DNA of 64,000 bases from Pictodentalium vernedei (GCA_031216915.1 CM062290.1:255051597-255115596); one strand, 5' to 3'. Shown: positions 44,890 through 56,612, counted from the first letter of the stretch. Notes: generated by a model from the sequence alone, not told the origin. Program-made: numbers and translations.

Positions 44890-45120
44890 TCCTTCACCAT
44901 ACGTAGATGCCATAACCGACCAGGGATGTAAACCAGAAGCGTCATTCATTTTTATTACTTTTTACAAATTTTGCCTTGAAAACACAGCTGATGATCTCCC
45001 CATTGGGACGAGCTCGTTCCAATGAAGGATCACAAAACAGGTTTTAAAGACAAAATGGAAATTCTTAATTATTCAAGAACTGTTTTGGCATGCGTGACTT
45101 CTATGCAAGTCAGGTCAAGG
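44890..45120. mobile_element. Degenerate GAGCTCG-type MITE
   Basis: GGGACGAGCTCGTTCCAATG has lost one core arm. AACACAGCTGATGATC and the right arm TTATTCAAGAACTG persist. 45121-45509 has no supported feature. Confidence 0.6.
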
Positions 45121-45513
45121 AAACGAGATATTTCCCTTCAGTTCTCATATGCTCATCTGAGTATTACCCTCCCTCCTTGGCACACATATGAGCAACCCTT
45201 TCTAGGATCTTGTTATATCGGTAGGCAATAAGCCGTAGAAGCAGAAAGGCTTGTTCGAGTGGTAATAGACCTGTGGTGACTTTCTGTTGGAGAGTCAAGT
45301 AAAGGCTAGTTTTCAAATTGACAGTAGTGCAAATCCTAACACTGGACCGGTAGGAATAGAATGTAGTAGGGCAATGATTGGGGCGCCGATCCAAGTGGCA
45401 AATCTTAGGTGCGGCAAATATATATAAAAAAATATGTCCACTGAATATATTAGTCTACATGAATCTGTCCGCTTAAAATTCTTAGCGCTGCATGGTGTTA
45501 GGGCTCTACATAA

Positions 45514-45718
45514 CCCTTTACCCAACGCAGACGATATCAAAATTTATTATTTTAAATATCATTTTTTCAATTTTTTCAAAAAATTTCAACAGTGAGCTCG
45601 TTCCAATGAGGGGGTCACATGATATGGTTTTGTTGAAATATTTTCAAAAATTTAATTTTTTCAACTGCCCAATTTGCATATTACGCGGGCGGATGCGACC
45701 GATTCGTTGGGTAAAGGG
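45514..45718. mobile_element. TTAA hairpin MITE, subfamily B, arm-deleted
   Basis: TTAA at 45719-45722 and ATAA at 45510-45513. The termini CCCTTTACCCAACGCAGACG and GTTGGGTAAAGGG are intact. One arm of the hairpin core is missing. Confidence 0.85.
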
Positions 45719-45889
45719 TTAAGGTTGGCCGCGGTTGCAATCCGCGACTGACTCAGATGCATCTTCTGATAAAAAGGGGGTACAACAGCTACAGATAGAT
45801 CCTAGATGGGGCGCTGCAAGTAGGGTCTAGAAAGTTACTTGCTGCAAGTGAGGTTCCTGATTGGTTTCTTTGTGACAATCTGAAGGTTA

Positions 45890-46809
45890 CAGGGACGTAG
45901 CTAGAGGGGTGTCTGTTCAGGAGGGTGTCTCACCCCCACCCAGTGATTTTCCAATTTTCGATCAATTCTCCGACTTTTCCAATCAGGTGACAAAATTTTC
46001 CGAAATTTTTACTCCAATCTGTGACCAGTCCCGTTTTCCGAATTCATCGTTAATGTCCCTTACATTGCCAAGGACTGTAGACTCACCGCTATTCGGTCAA
46101 TACCTGCTCCTTCCCACTACCAGTCAGTTGGGCGTAGAGGGTATTGGCTAAATAACTGTGAGTCTATAGTCCTTGTGTGGCCTGGTAAGCCAGTGTAAGA
46201 GGAAACTCATGGTCCTATATTTATATATTTATTGATGTTTAAGGTCACATATTTATGCACAATGGCCAATCATGACCGTGACAGTTTTACGTGTGGAGGA
46301 AGCCGGAGTACCCAGAGAGAACCACCGAGCAACGACGAGCAGCTGCCAGCTCCCCAACATCGTAGCACCGCACTGCAGCACAGGCAGGGTTAGATTGGTT
46401 GAAGCATGCGTACCATCGACGTGCAGTACGCCTTAATACACGGCGTCATCGTGCCCCCACTGGAGATAAAGTGTCTTCTTGCCCAAGGACACAACGCGGT
46501 TGCCGCAGGTGGGATTCGAACCGAGGACCTCTCGGCTTGCAGCCTGCACCTCTACCTACTGAGCCACCGCGCTCCCAGCTCATGGTCCTACCTGGGAAAA
46601 TGAATTTTTATTGTGGATAAAATGACTAGAGTCAAGCCAGAGAGAGGCATGTGAATCAATCTCGGGGTTTCAAAAATACCCCCACTCGAACTCACCTCCA
46701 ACTGCAGTTCTTCTCGGAACATCCTTCAGAATGTCGTGCTGGGACCCCACCGACAGTTAGAAATCTAACTATCCCCATCCCCACTGAAAACCCTCTAGCT
46801 ACGTCCCTG
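45890..46809. mobile_element. hAT-type MITE (TSD GAAGGTTA) carrying a SINE
   Basis: The 8-bp duplication GAAGGTTA is at 45882-45889 and 46810-46817. Termini CAGGGACGTAGCTAGAGGG and complement. A SINE is inserted at 46218-46578, so this element is the older of the two. Confidence 0.9.
46218..46578 (-). mobile_element. tRNA-headed SINE, complete, 12-bp TSD
   Basis: The duplication CTCATGGTCCTA is at 46206-46217 and 46579-46590. On its own strand the head reads GGGAGCGCGGTGGCTCAGTAGG to a B box GGTTCGAATCCC. The body and the tail TTAAACATCAATAAATATAT follow. Head and body are intact enough to show the tRNA-type arrangement. Confidence 0.95.
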
Positions 46810-46817
46810 GAAGGTTA

Positions 46818-47279
46818 TCTATTTCCAGCTGTATATTCTCTTTATTACCTGCTTTGATAATCCAGATGTGTGTCACCGTCAGATTCGTGCGTTTCAGCAT
46901 CTCTGGTTAGTTCCCAAGGAATAACTCTTCCAAATGGAGGTATATCGAAATCACATGCAGTCTGCAAAATAATTCACAACGTTATGCCATATAACATGAT
47001 CCATGCGATCTATATTGATGAATGAGCGCAGTGCTCACAAGAACAACAAGAAACTCATCAGAAAAACTTAAATATTCAACCATATATCTAACCGCTTTGC
47101 TAATCTCTTCAATCTCCAAATATGTTACAGTTTAATCCCTTACATGAATATAAGTTGTTTTTTTTTTAAATTTACATTCTAAGCTTATTAATTTTAAGAT
47201 GAATGGCGAGCAAGTGACACATCTTATATTACCAATAAAACCGCTCCGGGGGCTCAGTGGCACAGGTATGTTACCGTAT
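46818..47279. other. No supported feature
   Basis: No gene or repeat recognised. Confidence 0.4.
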
Positions 47280-47287
47280 GTAGGATG

Positions 47288-47570
47288 TAGTGGCGTAGCA
47301 ATGGCGGATGGGGCGGGGGGGGGGTCCAAACATTGACCCAATGCAACTTTCACGTAACATTTTCAGCCCTAAAATAATCTCCAATGTAGGGCGACACACG
47401 TTATAATTGTCTACCATAAGTGACGTGGGAGGAGGGGTAACAGCCAGAGAATCCCTGTTAAGATTACAGGAACCCCTCCCCCTACATACACACAACGGCC
47501 TTAAAAATACCCCCCCCCCCCCCTCCTCCCGCCGCCAGACTAACTACGTCACCCCTTGGTTACGCTCCTG
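47288..47570. mobile_element. hAT-type MITE, 8-bp TSD GTAGGATG
   Basis: GTAGGATG at 47280-47287 and 47571-47578. Ends TAGTGGCGTAGC and (complement) CAGGAGCGTAACC. Contains G10 and C13 tracts. 47579-48099 holds only a MITE scrap (47872-47940) and the tail of unassigned sequence. Confidence 0.85.
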
Positions 47571-48099
47571 GTAGGATGATCTTCGTTACGACAACTTTGT
47601 GGCCTCACTCTTCTCGAATATTTCCAAGGAATCACATATTCATCTTGCTGAGGGTTCGCCCCTCCTCTCAGCACATGGGACAGCCATTTTACGCCCACAT
47701 ACGATAAGACGATACACTGCGATAGCATCAACTAGAGAACTGGTGCTTCCAGAGAGTGTTCGGAGACCTCGAGAATATCATCCTGATCGAAGATTCATCT
47801 TGGAGTCTATAGCATCGAAAATCAGCGCACTTAACCACTCACCACTACAACAATCACCTTAGCAAACATCACTTGCAAACAAAATTCGTGAATAACTAAA
47901 AAAATTCTCTTTTTGCCCCCAAAACATAGCTAATATGACTGAAACGTTATGGCCTCTCAATCTTGTGCTGATAGAGAACGTGAAACAACCGAACACTTTC
48001 TTTTCTACTCAGTGCAGTTTACACAGATCAACGCCATGAAATTCTTCCAAAACTGGATCCGAGTCCAGAACTGGTGAGGAAAATTATTTTATTTTCATT

Positions 48100-48288
48100 G
48101 CCATGGCGGGTGTTCGAACCCACGCCTAGAGAGTTTCCATCGGCACCAACCGCCTAGCGAAACTACACTGAACCACGCATACAATTCGGCCACTGACGTA
48201 GTGGTGTGCGTGGTTCAGTATAGTTTCGCTAGGCGGTTGGTGCCGAAGGAAACTCTCTCGGCGTGGGTTCGATCCCCCACCATGCCAA
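48100..48288. repeat. Hairpin whose arms resemble a tRNA
   Basis: The two arms (48100-48181 and 48205-48288) are inverted copies. Each contains GGCGTGGGTTCGATCCC, a B-box-like sequence, and GTGGTTCAGTATAGTTTCGCT at the A-box side. The cloverleaf is imperfect, so I call it a tRNA-derived inverted element and not a tRNA gene. Confidence 0.7.
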
Positions 48289-48558
48289 TTTAAACAAAGC
48301 CAGCGTCCTTTCTTAATTCTATGGCATCCGGAAAAATTGAAAAAAACAAATGTCGCTAATTTCTTCTGAGGTGCAGTTCGTAGAATTAAGTACTCAGATG
48401 CAACTATCTGATGAATAATTATTTTATTTTCGACAGCGTGCAGGAGACTTTGGACCTGGAGAGGGGAGGAGTATGCTATGACTCTCTTCCCTTCTGGATT
48501 TTTTATGACAATGTGTACTACTCATTGTTCTGTGTACTCGAATTTGAGCGATCGTTAA

Positions 48559-48852
48559 CCCTTAAGTCCCCAGATGAATTTTATGTTAAATACTCTTATT
48601 CATATTCACAACTGCAGATGAACCCTAGTGGTATCTTCCATGTCAGTCAGGTCATGTGCAGCAATTAGAAGAGTCCATATTCATTATTTGGGGGTAGCCC
48701 AATCAATATTTTCAACGTGCAGTCTTAGGGCTGCACGTTGAAAATATTGATTGGTCTACCACACCCTTAACTTAGCAGGCATCCTACTTAATGAAAGTAT
48801 GACGTACCATGTCCTTGGGCCGGCGGTAAAGTTGCCTCTGGTGTTCAAAGGG
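48559..48852. mobile_element. TTAA hairpin MITE, family C, copy 2
   Basis: TTAA at 48555-48558 and 48853-48856. Core TTTCAACGTGCAGTCTTAGG/complement, ends CCCTTAAGTCCC and TTCAAAGGG. Confidence 0.85.
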
Positions 48853-48856
48853 TTAA

Positions 48857-49470
48857 AGGTGTTTCTGCATCATTGGTGGCTGCTTTTGCAGTAACCCATA
48901 CATAATGTAATAGCATATACTTGGGACGAAATTTTCAGAGCAGTTCTGATAATAATTTCTCAGTGATTCATCAAAGAAGCATTATCTCAACGGTGATGTT
49001 GAGTAACCAGAGATCGGGAGATACTGATAGACGTCCTGACAATACAGAGTTACTTTAATGAACGACAACAGCAAACCAAGTCTCGCGCAAGAGAGTATCA
49101 GGGGAGATAATCAACCTCAGCATAAGCCAAATGATATAAGCCTCCCGCACTACACTCCTCCCCATTTTTATTTTAAAGTGTATGTTGTCACTTAGCACAG
49201 ACATGTGTCAAATTGTAAGTGTACAAATCGTTGTTAGCGAGAAAACAGTTAAAGTTTCATGAATGTAATACCTAAAAAGAATTAGAAAACGTCTGTCGAC
49301 AAGAAAGTGAAGCTTATTTTACCATACAACATCAAACAGCAATACAAATGCAATCAATTACAACACAACTATGCATGCACGTAGGCATGTGTTTTGTGCT
49401 CGTCACGTATATTGAGATAAGAGCATTTAAAACAAAGTGCGGGTGATAAAAGTGTGCGTGTTAATTTTTT
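48857..49470. other. No supported feature
   Basis: AT-rich, no gene. Confidence 0.4.
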
Positions 49471-49889
49471 ATTTTTTTTTTGGGGGGGGGGGGGGGTATT
49501 TATTTATTTATTTTTTAATTTATTGGTGTTTAAGGTCACATACTTGTGCACAATGGCTAATCATGACCGTGACAGTTTTACGGGTGGAGGAAGACGGATT
49601 ATCCGGAGAGAACCACCGAGCAACGACGAGCAGCTGCCAGCTCCCCAACATCGTAACTACGCACTGCAGCATAGGCAAGGTAAGAATGGTTGATGACATG
49701 CGCACCATCGACGTGCACAGTGCGCCTTAGTACACGGCGTCACTGTGCCCCCATGTGGACAATCGTGGTTAAGTTCCTTGCCCAAGGACACAACGCGGGA
49801 GTCAGAATCGATCGCTCAGACGGTCACCCAGCCAAGGACTAACCGGACTCGACGTTGCTTAACTTCTGTGATCTGACGAGAACCCTTTA
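49471..49889 (-). mobile_element. 5S rRNA-headed SINE, second copy
   Basis: On its own strand it opens with GGTTCTCGTCAGATCACAG and GAAGTTAAGCAACGTCGAG and then GGCTGGGTGACCG, a longer 5S-derived part than at 12278. The shared body follows, then (AAAT)n and a C/A tract (G16 and T10 on the plus strand). No clear target duplication. Confidence 0.92.
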
Positions 49890-50714
49890 CCGCAACGCCA
49901 CGGGGGGTGAGGGGTTAAAAACAATAAGTTAAGTTCTGTCCATCATGTTTGAAGCCTTTCACGATTGTTACTAAATTAGTTTGTTACAAACTGGTGAAAT
50001 GCCTCAAATTCTGGATCACACAATCCACATATTCCATAATTTATCAAAATAAAGAACCATACATTGTGGGCAATTTTCGAATTCTGTGGTAAGCCCACAT
50101 TCTGGTAAGAAGGACTGATAATCGCCAAAATGGCAGCAATAATCTGTTCTGCTGTGGAAGGCTCATCGAAGTCAGCGATTAATACCGACCTCAATAATGT
50201 CCCCACATAAGAAGAGCCAGCTCTGCTAATCAAAAACATTTCACAAAATGTGAAGAAACCCTGCAGCTACTGAGGGATACTCTGGCCGAAACTAGATTTC
50301 CATAACATAAATCTTACTAAAATTAGTCAATTCTGTCTCGATTAGAATAACCAACACCGACTACAAGAGAAAAGCACAATGCTGGCGGCATTGGGTTTGG
50401 GCAAAGCATTTTTTACTCTTCAAAATAGAAACGCAAAACGGTTAGGGTATAGTCACGATAACATTTGGAGAATATAGTGATGAAGTGTGGTTGTAGATAT
50501 GGTTAACGACATATCGCGGTGATCTAAACATTATGTAACATTTTGGACAATGTGGTATAATTTCGGCCACCGTGACCCCAAAATATTGGAAATTAACAAA
50601 ACAAAGTTTCCACTGAGTGAATATCTGATCATGAAGTTGCACGTGTTGTGGTATAAATGGACATGGAAATCGATCGGAATGCGCACGGCGTTAAAGGGGT
50701 CTTGCTCGTGCAAA
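49890..50714. other. No supported feature apart from Tc1 5' flank
   Basis: Probable 5' part of the following Tc1 remnant from about 50430. I could not define its TIRs. Confidence 0.35.
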
Positions 50715-51095
50715 ATGTCGCGTTTGACCGAAGCTCATAGAAATAATGCCATTGGCCGCTTGGAAACAGGCGAATCAGTTTCGAATGTAACGGGAGTGTT
50801 CAATGTTTCACCGTGCACCATCACACGCCTGTGGAACCGCTACCAAATCCAGGAGACAACGCAGGACCTTCCAAGAGCTGGGAGACCCCGTGTGACTTCA
50901 ATGGTTTCAGATGCACAGGGCATGGCCTCATCAGAGATAGAGAACGGTATGGTTCTGTGACGAGTCACGTTTCCTTCGCCGCCGAGTTGATGGACGAGGT
51001 AGTGTACAGACGTCGTGGGGAACGTTTTGCACGTAGCTGCGTTCGGGGGTGGGCAGATTTGGTGGTGGTAGCGTTATGTTCTACACAGCCCTCTT
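50715..51095 (+). pseudogene. Tc1-like transposase, internally deleted
   Basis: The frame from ATG 50715 gives an HTH domain (VSNVTGVFNVSPCTITRLWN) and the linker PRAGRPRVTS. Soon after, the sequence jumps to a segment equivalent to the first DDE region (SHVSFAAELMDEVVYRRRGE in another frame). Most of the catalytic domain is gone. It is a third Tc1 lineage in the window, distinct from 5437 and 30266. Confidence 0.85.
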
Positions 51096-51290
51096 GATGC
51101 AACTTGTTTCATGTAATTCTATTTATTCTGTGGAACTGTTACACTGTGTTTACATAATCATATTATGAAGTTTAGAAATAAATATTGTTGACAATCAGCT
51201 AAAACATTTCATTTTCTGCCTACACCTAAAATTTCATTTTCTTACCACCACCTAATATTACCCCAATGGGGTTAATAGACTTTTTCCGGA

Positions 51291-51960
51291 GCAGTGTCGT
51301 AGCTGCGGGGCTGCTGGGGGAGGGGGATGCGGCTTGCACCCCCCTAACAGTTTCGCACCCTCCGCCCCAAAAAACATTGGCTCAATGCAACTTTCACACA
51401 ACATAGCGCCCCAAAATGGTCTCCGATATAGAGGCTACGGCTACGCACGCCCAGATTCACTCTTTGAACACTAAATTTTGCAAAAACCCTCTGACCATCG
51501 CCACCTCCTCCCACTAGGAGCAGGGGCAACGACCGGAGGGTCCCATTAGGGCTAGAGGAGACTCCCAACACCCCTCGCAAGGCCTTTCAAATTTATCTTC
51601 CCCACCCCCCACCCCCCCCCCCCCCCCCCATCCCCGAAAAACAAATGGCTAGGACACCCCTGTTGTAGAATCTTGGCTACTCGTCTACTCCGGAGGTGGG
51701 GGAAAGGCCATCAGTTTTCTGACAAACAGTAGCAATGCAAATCAGGGGAAGGTATTATAAGAGGATGCAACCCCCTAAAGCATAAAGAAACAAAATTCAA
51801 AATTGTTGACTAAAATGTGTAATTTCCCTGAGAATGGCTCTTAGAAATCATCTTTCTTTCTTCCAATATCAGGAATGGACTGTTATTTAAGGAAAAGAAA
51901 TCTGACAGAATCGAAGATTTTGTGGGAGCCCGTCGCTGTCCCTCTATAACTACGTCCATG
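51291..51960. repeat. CAGNG-start, C-tract repeat related to hAT MITEs
   Basis: Starts CAGTGTCGTAGCTGCGGGG and shares CATTGGCTCAATGCAACTTTCAC with 47330. C17-type tract near 51610-51630. The right end near CTACGTCCATG is unsure, with no target duplication seen. 51961-52170 contains a GAGAGACA simple repeat. Confidence 0.6.
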
Positions 51961-52170
51961 TAGGCACCTCAACTGCTGGTATTTTAGTGGTTATCAGCAC
52001 CTTGTGGGGCGTATATGTTAGAGAGAGACAGAGAGACAGAGAGTTCCTCGCGACTCTAATACAGTCACCTGACAATTGTATTTCTTCTCATTTGGTTTCC
52101 CGTCAAAACAAATTTATTCTCAAGATGTGATCAAATAATCCCTTGTGTAATTTGCCTTTTTACCGCCATT

Positions 52171-52345
52171 AATCCTTTACCTATCACGAAAAACAGACGA
52201 GACAGGCAAATAAAATTCTTGAAGCACTATTTTGTTTTTATTTTTTGCGTAAAAAACGTAGCTTATGACTCCTCATTGGAACGAGCTCGTTGAGCTCGTT
52301 CCAATGAGGGGTCATAACCTATGTTTTAGTGACAAAAAATTGGCT
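52171..52345. mobile_element. GAGCTCG-type MITE, right end lost
   Basis: CCTTTACCTATCACG start, and a complete core palindrome CCAATGAGG/GGAACGAGCTCGTTGAGCTCG. It stops after AAAAAATTGGC. Confidence 0.7.
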
Positions 52346-52439
52346 CTACATTTACAAAATTCTCCAAATGCCATCGTTGTTTCGGTCCAGTGAGGAAATT
52401 TGTTAAATATAGAGCTGAAAATGACCTTTTTCTCAATGT

Positions 52440-52740
52440 GGAGGTGCTTTAGTCCCAAACATATCTTTGTGAATTGTATTTCTGTCGTTCCACTAAGGCA
52501 CATGGGTCACCACTGGGTGTGTGGATGTCCTCCTATGGCGGTAGCGCCTTCCACGGGTACGGTCATAGAAGGGCACCCACAACCCAGTAGTGACCCTAAT
52601 GACCGTGCATTAGTCCCAAACGCCCTAATAACCGCGCGAAAGTCCCAAACACAACTTTGTGGATTGTTGTCCTATCATGCAACTAAAGCATGTGGGCCAT
52701 CACTGAGTGTGTCGATGTCTACACACGATCGTGCCCCTCT
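52440..52740. repeat. Two direct repeats, ~190-bp spacing
   Basis: AGTCCCAAACA(C/T)A(A/T)CTTTGTG at 52451 and 52641, each followed by similar sequence through ATGTGGGCCATCACTG-like words. No ORF. Lies 3' of the cyclase gene. Confidence 0.7.
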
Positions 52741-53011
52741 CCCTACCCCAGCTTCCTACGCACATGACTGAGGATGGGGTGGAGACCATCGACCCAAAAT
52801 TTTGTTGGAAATTTTGCAGTTTTTTCTAGAAAATGTTTGGGTAGACATTCGGTAACATTGGAACGGACGAACAAAATTGCCACCTCTATCAGTGGATGAG
52901 TTTGCGTGTTTTAGACACCCACATTTTCCATCAAAAATATTGAAGCAGGATTGTGCAATACGGGCCATGAAATTTCACTAATTTCTGTCCGAAATTTTCT
53001 ATTGTTCCGCT

Positions 53012-53711
53012 CTACCAGAAAAAAAGGCTATTCGCGCTACTGTTTCCAGTCAGGTAACATAAAACAGTGTCACAAAAACGTCTTTTTAGAAAGAAACCAA
53101 CCCTCTTTGTATTTTCCTCGTCGTCGAATGTTGCAAATGCCCTGGTTGGTCCACCACTGCCGTCTCGCAGTTTGATTACCGGTGCATAAATTGTTGTTCC
53201 GCGTATGGGAAGAGAATCTAGGTTTGCCACATATTCCAAACCCACTATTTCATTTTCAGCTATAGTTTGATGAACCAAAAATTCTAAACACTGTCCACAG
53301 TCGTTGGAAGGAATGTCAGTTCCCAAAACATTAATACCACGTTCGTTGATCAACCAGATAACAGTGCTTCTGTGCCATCCTGGGTAGTAAAATGTCTTTG
53401 GATCTTCAGGGTGAAATGTATTGAATACTAAATATGGGTCTGGGTACCTATACGACCAGCCACAGTTTAAGATTATAACTGCCTTTTCAGGAATAATGCC
53501 GTTTTTGTCCTCCCACTCAAGAAGATCTTCAATGCAGACTTCGTAGTTCGGATCCTTCTGAATCTTGTCTCTGATGTCAATGACAATACCTGGTCCCATC
53601 AGTCGATCAAGTGGAATTTCAGATGTCCGTGACCCCGTGGGACTAAAATGTGCAGGTGCGTCTAGGTGAGTCCCACTGTGCTCTGCAGTTCCAAAATAGT
53701 TGCTCCCAAGC
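53012..53711 (-). CDS. Cyclase-family (kynurenine formamidase/isatin hydrolase-like), exon 2
   Basis: Second coding exon of a ~288-aa secreted metal-dependent hydrolase. The acceptor AG is at 53713-53712. Joining to exon 1 (donor after 60091) restores a split Trp codon (residue 56) and continues LGSNYFGTAEHSGTHLDAPA. The family signature HxGTHxDxPxHF is complete: His67, His71 and Asp73 as probable metal ligands, His77 as the probable catalytic residue. Downstream, YPGW, GTDIPSNDCGQ, His203 (FLVHQ), Glu215 (GLEYVANLDSLP) and GGPTRAFA match the conserved cyclase fold. Known family members hydrolyse N-formylkynurenine or isatin; the substrate here is not known. The last ~30 residues (basic, Cys-containing) go beyond the usual end, so a further 3' exon or a read-through end is possible. 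Stop TAG is at 53014-53012. Confidence 0.93.
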
Positions 53712-53937
53712 CTATAATTAAATCAATAGATTGTGGAAAAAATTAAGTCTGTATGCCTGAAGGTCAAAAATGCAAGTCTGAGTTTTGTTCCAACCAATGT
53801 GTTTCCCTATTTGTAAACTGTAGTATAAACTACAGTAATATTGCGTCATCAACTCTATAGATTCCTTAACACTCTACAGAATGATACCACGATGTGGAAA
53901 TTTCAAGCAGCAAAATTTTCCCATAATTCAACGTGGA

Positions 53938-54010
53938 ATTTAACTAATTCAGTTTTGTTTGACAGAGCTCATTGTGCTCTGTCAAACACGATTGAATTGA
54001 TTAAACTCCA
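53938..54010. repeat. Hairpin
   Basis: GTTTGACAGAGC pairs with GCTCTGTCAAAC, with weaker outer pairing AATTTAACTAATTCA. Confidence 0.8.
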
Positions 54011-54083
54011 AGTAGCATCATGGGAAACATTTATCATTTTTATATTTGACATCAGTGTACGGGGTTAAATGATATCAACGTTA

Positions 54084-54315
54084 ACCCCTTAATTACTACG
54101 ACTAGAACACACTAAAGCAATTCGTGAATAACTATGTAGTTTCATTTGTTTCATAGCCTATGCTCATTGCAGCGAGCTCATTGCAGCGAGCTCATTCCAA
54201 AGAAGGGGCATTTTGTTTTGTTTTGGGAACAAGCATTAAAAAAAACTTTGAATGACGCTTTTGCGAACAGAGGTGGCCGAACATGACCATTGCTTTAGGT
54301 AAAGTGATAGAAGGA
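54084..54315. mobile_element. Degenerate GAGCTCG-type MITE
   Basis: TTAACCCCTTAATTAC start, repeated GCAGCGAGCTCATT, and an end near TTTAGGTAAAGTG. Confidence 0.6.
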
Positions 54316-54524
54316 TTTTGTTAATCTGAATGCTGCCCGAAAAAGGAGAATTGGATGTGCAGGGACGAAGGAGTTGGCCTGCTCTTTCGTCTATGTTGTC
54401 CGATTTTACGGGCCAACACCCAGGTAGATCAAATCTTTACATTTATAATTCTTAATGATTCGTGTAATGTTTGCGTTGTTTTTTAATAGGGTTTCACGAC
54501 AATTCCACATCGCGACCGACCGCT

Positions 54525-54795
54525 TCACGAGCGGAGAAAACTGGAGTATTTCGAGAGAACCTCTGAGGAGCGGCGAGCTGCTGTTAGACCACCCAAACAC
54601 AGTCAGTAGCGGTTGAAGGCAAGAGCCCCATCGACGCTTTAATATACAGCCCCCCCCCCCCCCCCATCACCACGTGGGTAACCTGGATTAAGCGTCTTGC
54701 CCGAGGTCACAACGAAGTTACCTCTGGTCAGGATCGAACCGTAGACCTTTCGGTTAAAACTCCAATACACTAACCACCGAACCACCACATTCGCG
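54525..54795 (-). mobile_element. tRNA-headed SINE with intact TTAA in anticodon loop
   Basis: Reverse orientation. Head (own strand) GGAGTTTTAACCGAAAGG, then CTACGGTTCGATCC. The anticodon-loop TTAA is uninterrupted, so it serves as the empty-site comparison for the nested MITEs. The body is interrupted by a C17 tract near 54650. Confidence 0.85.
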
Positions 54796-54929
54796 ATTCG
54801 TGCGATACCCCAGTTAAAAAATTTCAGCTTACATCCTACATGGCTGCTGATGGAAGCTATCAGTTGTGAAGATTACCGGTACAGAGACTGGGTTTGGTGA
54901 TGTGTTTCAGTGTTAGTCCAATGGACTTA

Positions 54930-55515
54930 TTATTTATTTATTGGTATTTAACGACACTTTCGCCAGCCAGGATCACCTTAAGTCGGACAGTTTTACGGGC
55001 GGAGGAAGCCCGATTACCCGGAGATAATAACCAAGCAACTGTCAGACTCCCCAACGTACTAACTCCGCACAAGTAGGGTTAGCATTGGTTGAGGACAAGT
55101 GCACCATCGACGTGCAGTGCGGCTTAGTACACAGCGTCACCGTGTCCCCCATAGGCAATCGGGATAAAATGCCTTGCCCAAAGTCACAGCGCGGTTACCC
55201 CTGGCGGGGATCGAACCGTGGATCTTTCGATTTAACCCTTTACCCAACCGTATCCGTCCACGTAATATGCAAATTCAGCAGTTGAAAAAATATTATTTTT
55301 CAAAAAATTTCAACAAAACCATATCATGTGACCCCTCGTTGGAACGAGCTCGTCGAGCTCGTTCCAACGAGGGGGTCACACGATATGGTTTTGTTGAAAC
55401 CTTTTGAAAAATTTGAAAAAAATATATTTAAAATATTAAATTTTGATATCGTCTGCGTTGGGTAAAGGGTTAAAGTCCAATGCCGTAACTACTGAACCAC
55501 CACGCTTCCATCCCG
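54930..55515 (-). mobile_element. tRNA-headed SINE with MITE inside its head
   Basis: Own-strand head GGTGGTTCAGTAGTTACGGC, then ATTGGACTTTAA, the MITE (55469-55236), then ATCGAAAGATCCACGGTTCG, the body and a TTTA-type tail at 54933-54945. Confidence 0.92.
55236..55469. mobile_element. TTAA hairpin MITE, subfamily B, nested in SINE
   Basis: TTAA at 55232-55235 and 55470-55473. Relative to its host SINE it has the same orientation as the MITE at 28600 has to its own. Confidence 0.92.
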
Positions 55516-55704
55516 TGGGCTAGTAAGGACGCCACTATTGGGACTATATATTGGCTGGGTTATCCACATAGGGACTGGGTGGCACGATATGGTGTGGCCG
55601 TATAGGGACTGGTCGGAGACTGAAACTACAGGGAAAGGAATTATAGAGATTGGCCGAAGACTGCACGGCCTCCGACAGGCCCTATACTCTTATTTCAGTG
55701 CCTA

Positions 55705-56158
55705 CACACTAAAAACTAAAGTGTTAAAACTGACACTTTCAAGCTGTTAAACCCATTCTAACTCTTAGGGTTTGATTTTAACACTCAAAGTGCAATGCTT
55801 TAAGCACTTAGACATCACAATCGTCAGACAACAGAAACTTGAATGGATGGCACTTCCCATGTGTCTAGCATTGGTGGTTCTTCCAGAATCGTCCATAATT
55901 TAATTTGCGCTTGGTGAGTACATAATTAAAAGGACACAACGCAGATGACGCGGATCAGGCTCGAGAGTTAGAGCCTGATCCGCGTCATCTGTGTTGTTTC
56001 CTTTTAAGTGTCGCGACATTACACTTGTCAAGTGGTATTATTGTAACACCTGTCAAGTTCTGGGATATCTACACTTGAACAAAGTGCAAATTCAGCACTT
56101 ATTAAGTGTTAAATACAGCACTTCAAGTGTAGTTTTTAACACTTTAGTTTTTAGCGTG
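55705..56158. mobile_element. 454-bp TA-flanked MITE, copy 2
   Basis: Reverse-orientation sister of 13360-13813 with the same length. TA at 55703-55704 and 56159-56160. Contains the same GATGACGCGGATCAGGCTCG hairpin. 56161-56606 has no feature. Confidence 0.92.
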
Positions 56159-56612
56159 TATAATTCCAGCCCCTATAGTTCCACAATAGTCCCCATATCG
56201 GCATCTCAGCCAGCCCAGAAGGTTTAGCTCTGAAATTGACCACTAAACCCAGGATCAATACTAAACCCTGGAAATAACTCGCGAACGGTCGTTTAGGTTC
56301 CGTGGGGGTTACTCCAATTGTAGAATACAAGAACGAATGACAGGTTATAAAATAATACAATATGAATTAAATTCCTAATTCCACAGTTTTTGTCAGTCAG
56401 ACCTGAAATTTTTTCGGAAATATCTCGACTCAAGTGAATTGCATTCATATATTAATAGAGGCTGTCATACATTTTACAGTCAAACAAAATTCTCGCCAAA
56501 GTAAACAGCGACAACTAACTCGAGATCTTTCCAAAGCGAGATCTCGCGTTGGTTGTTTCTATTATTTCTGTTATTTTCTATTACTATTATTTTGGCAGGA
56601 AATCTGTTAAAA

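Noticed and set aside
48205..48283. A functional tRNA gene
   Set aside because: It has a B-box-like sequence, but the acceptor and anticodon stems do not pair properly and it forms an inverted repeat with its neighbour.
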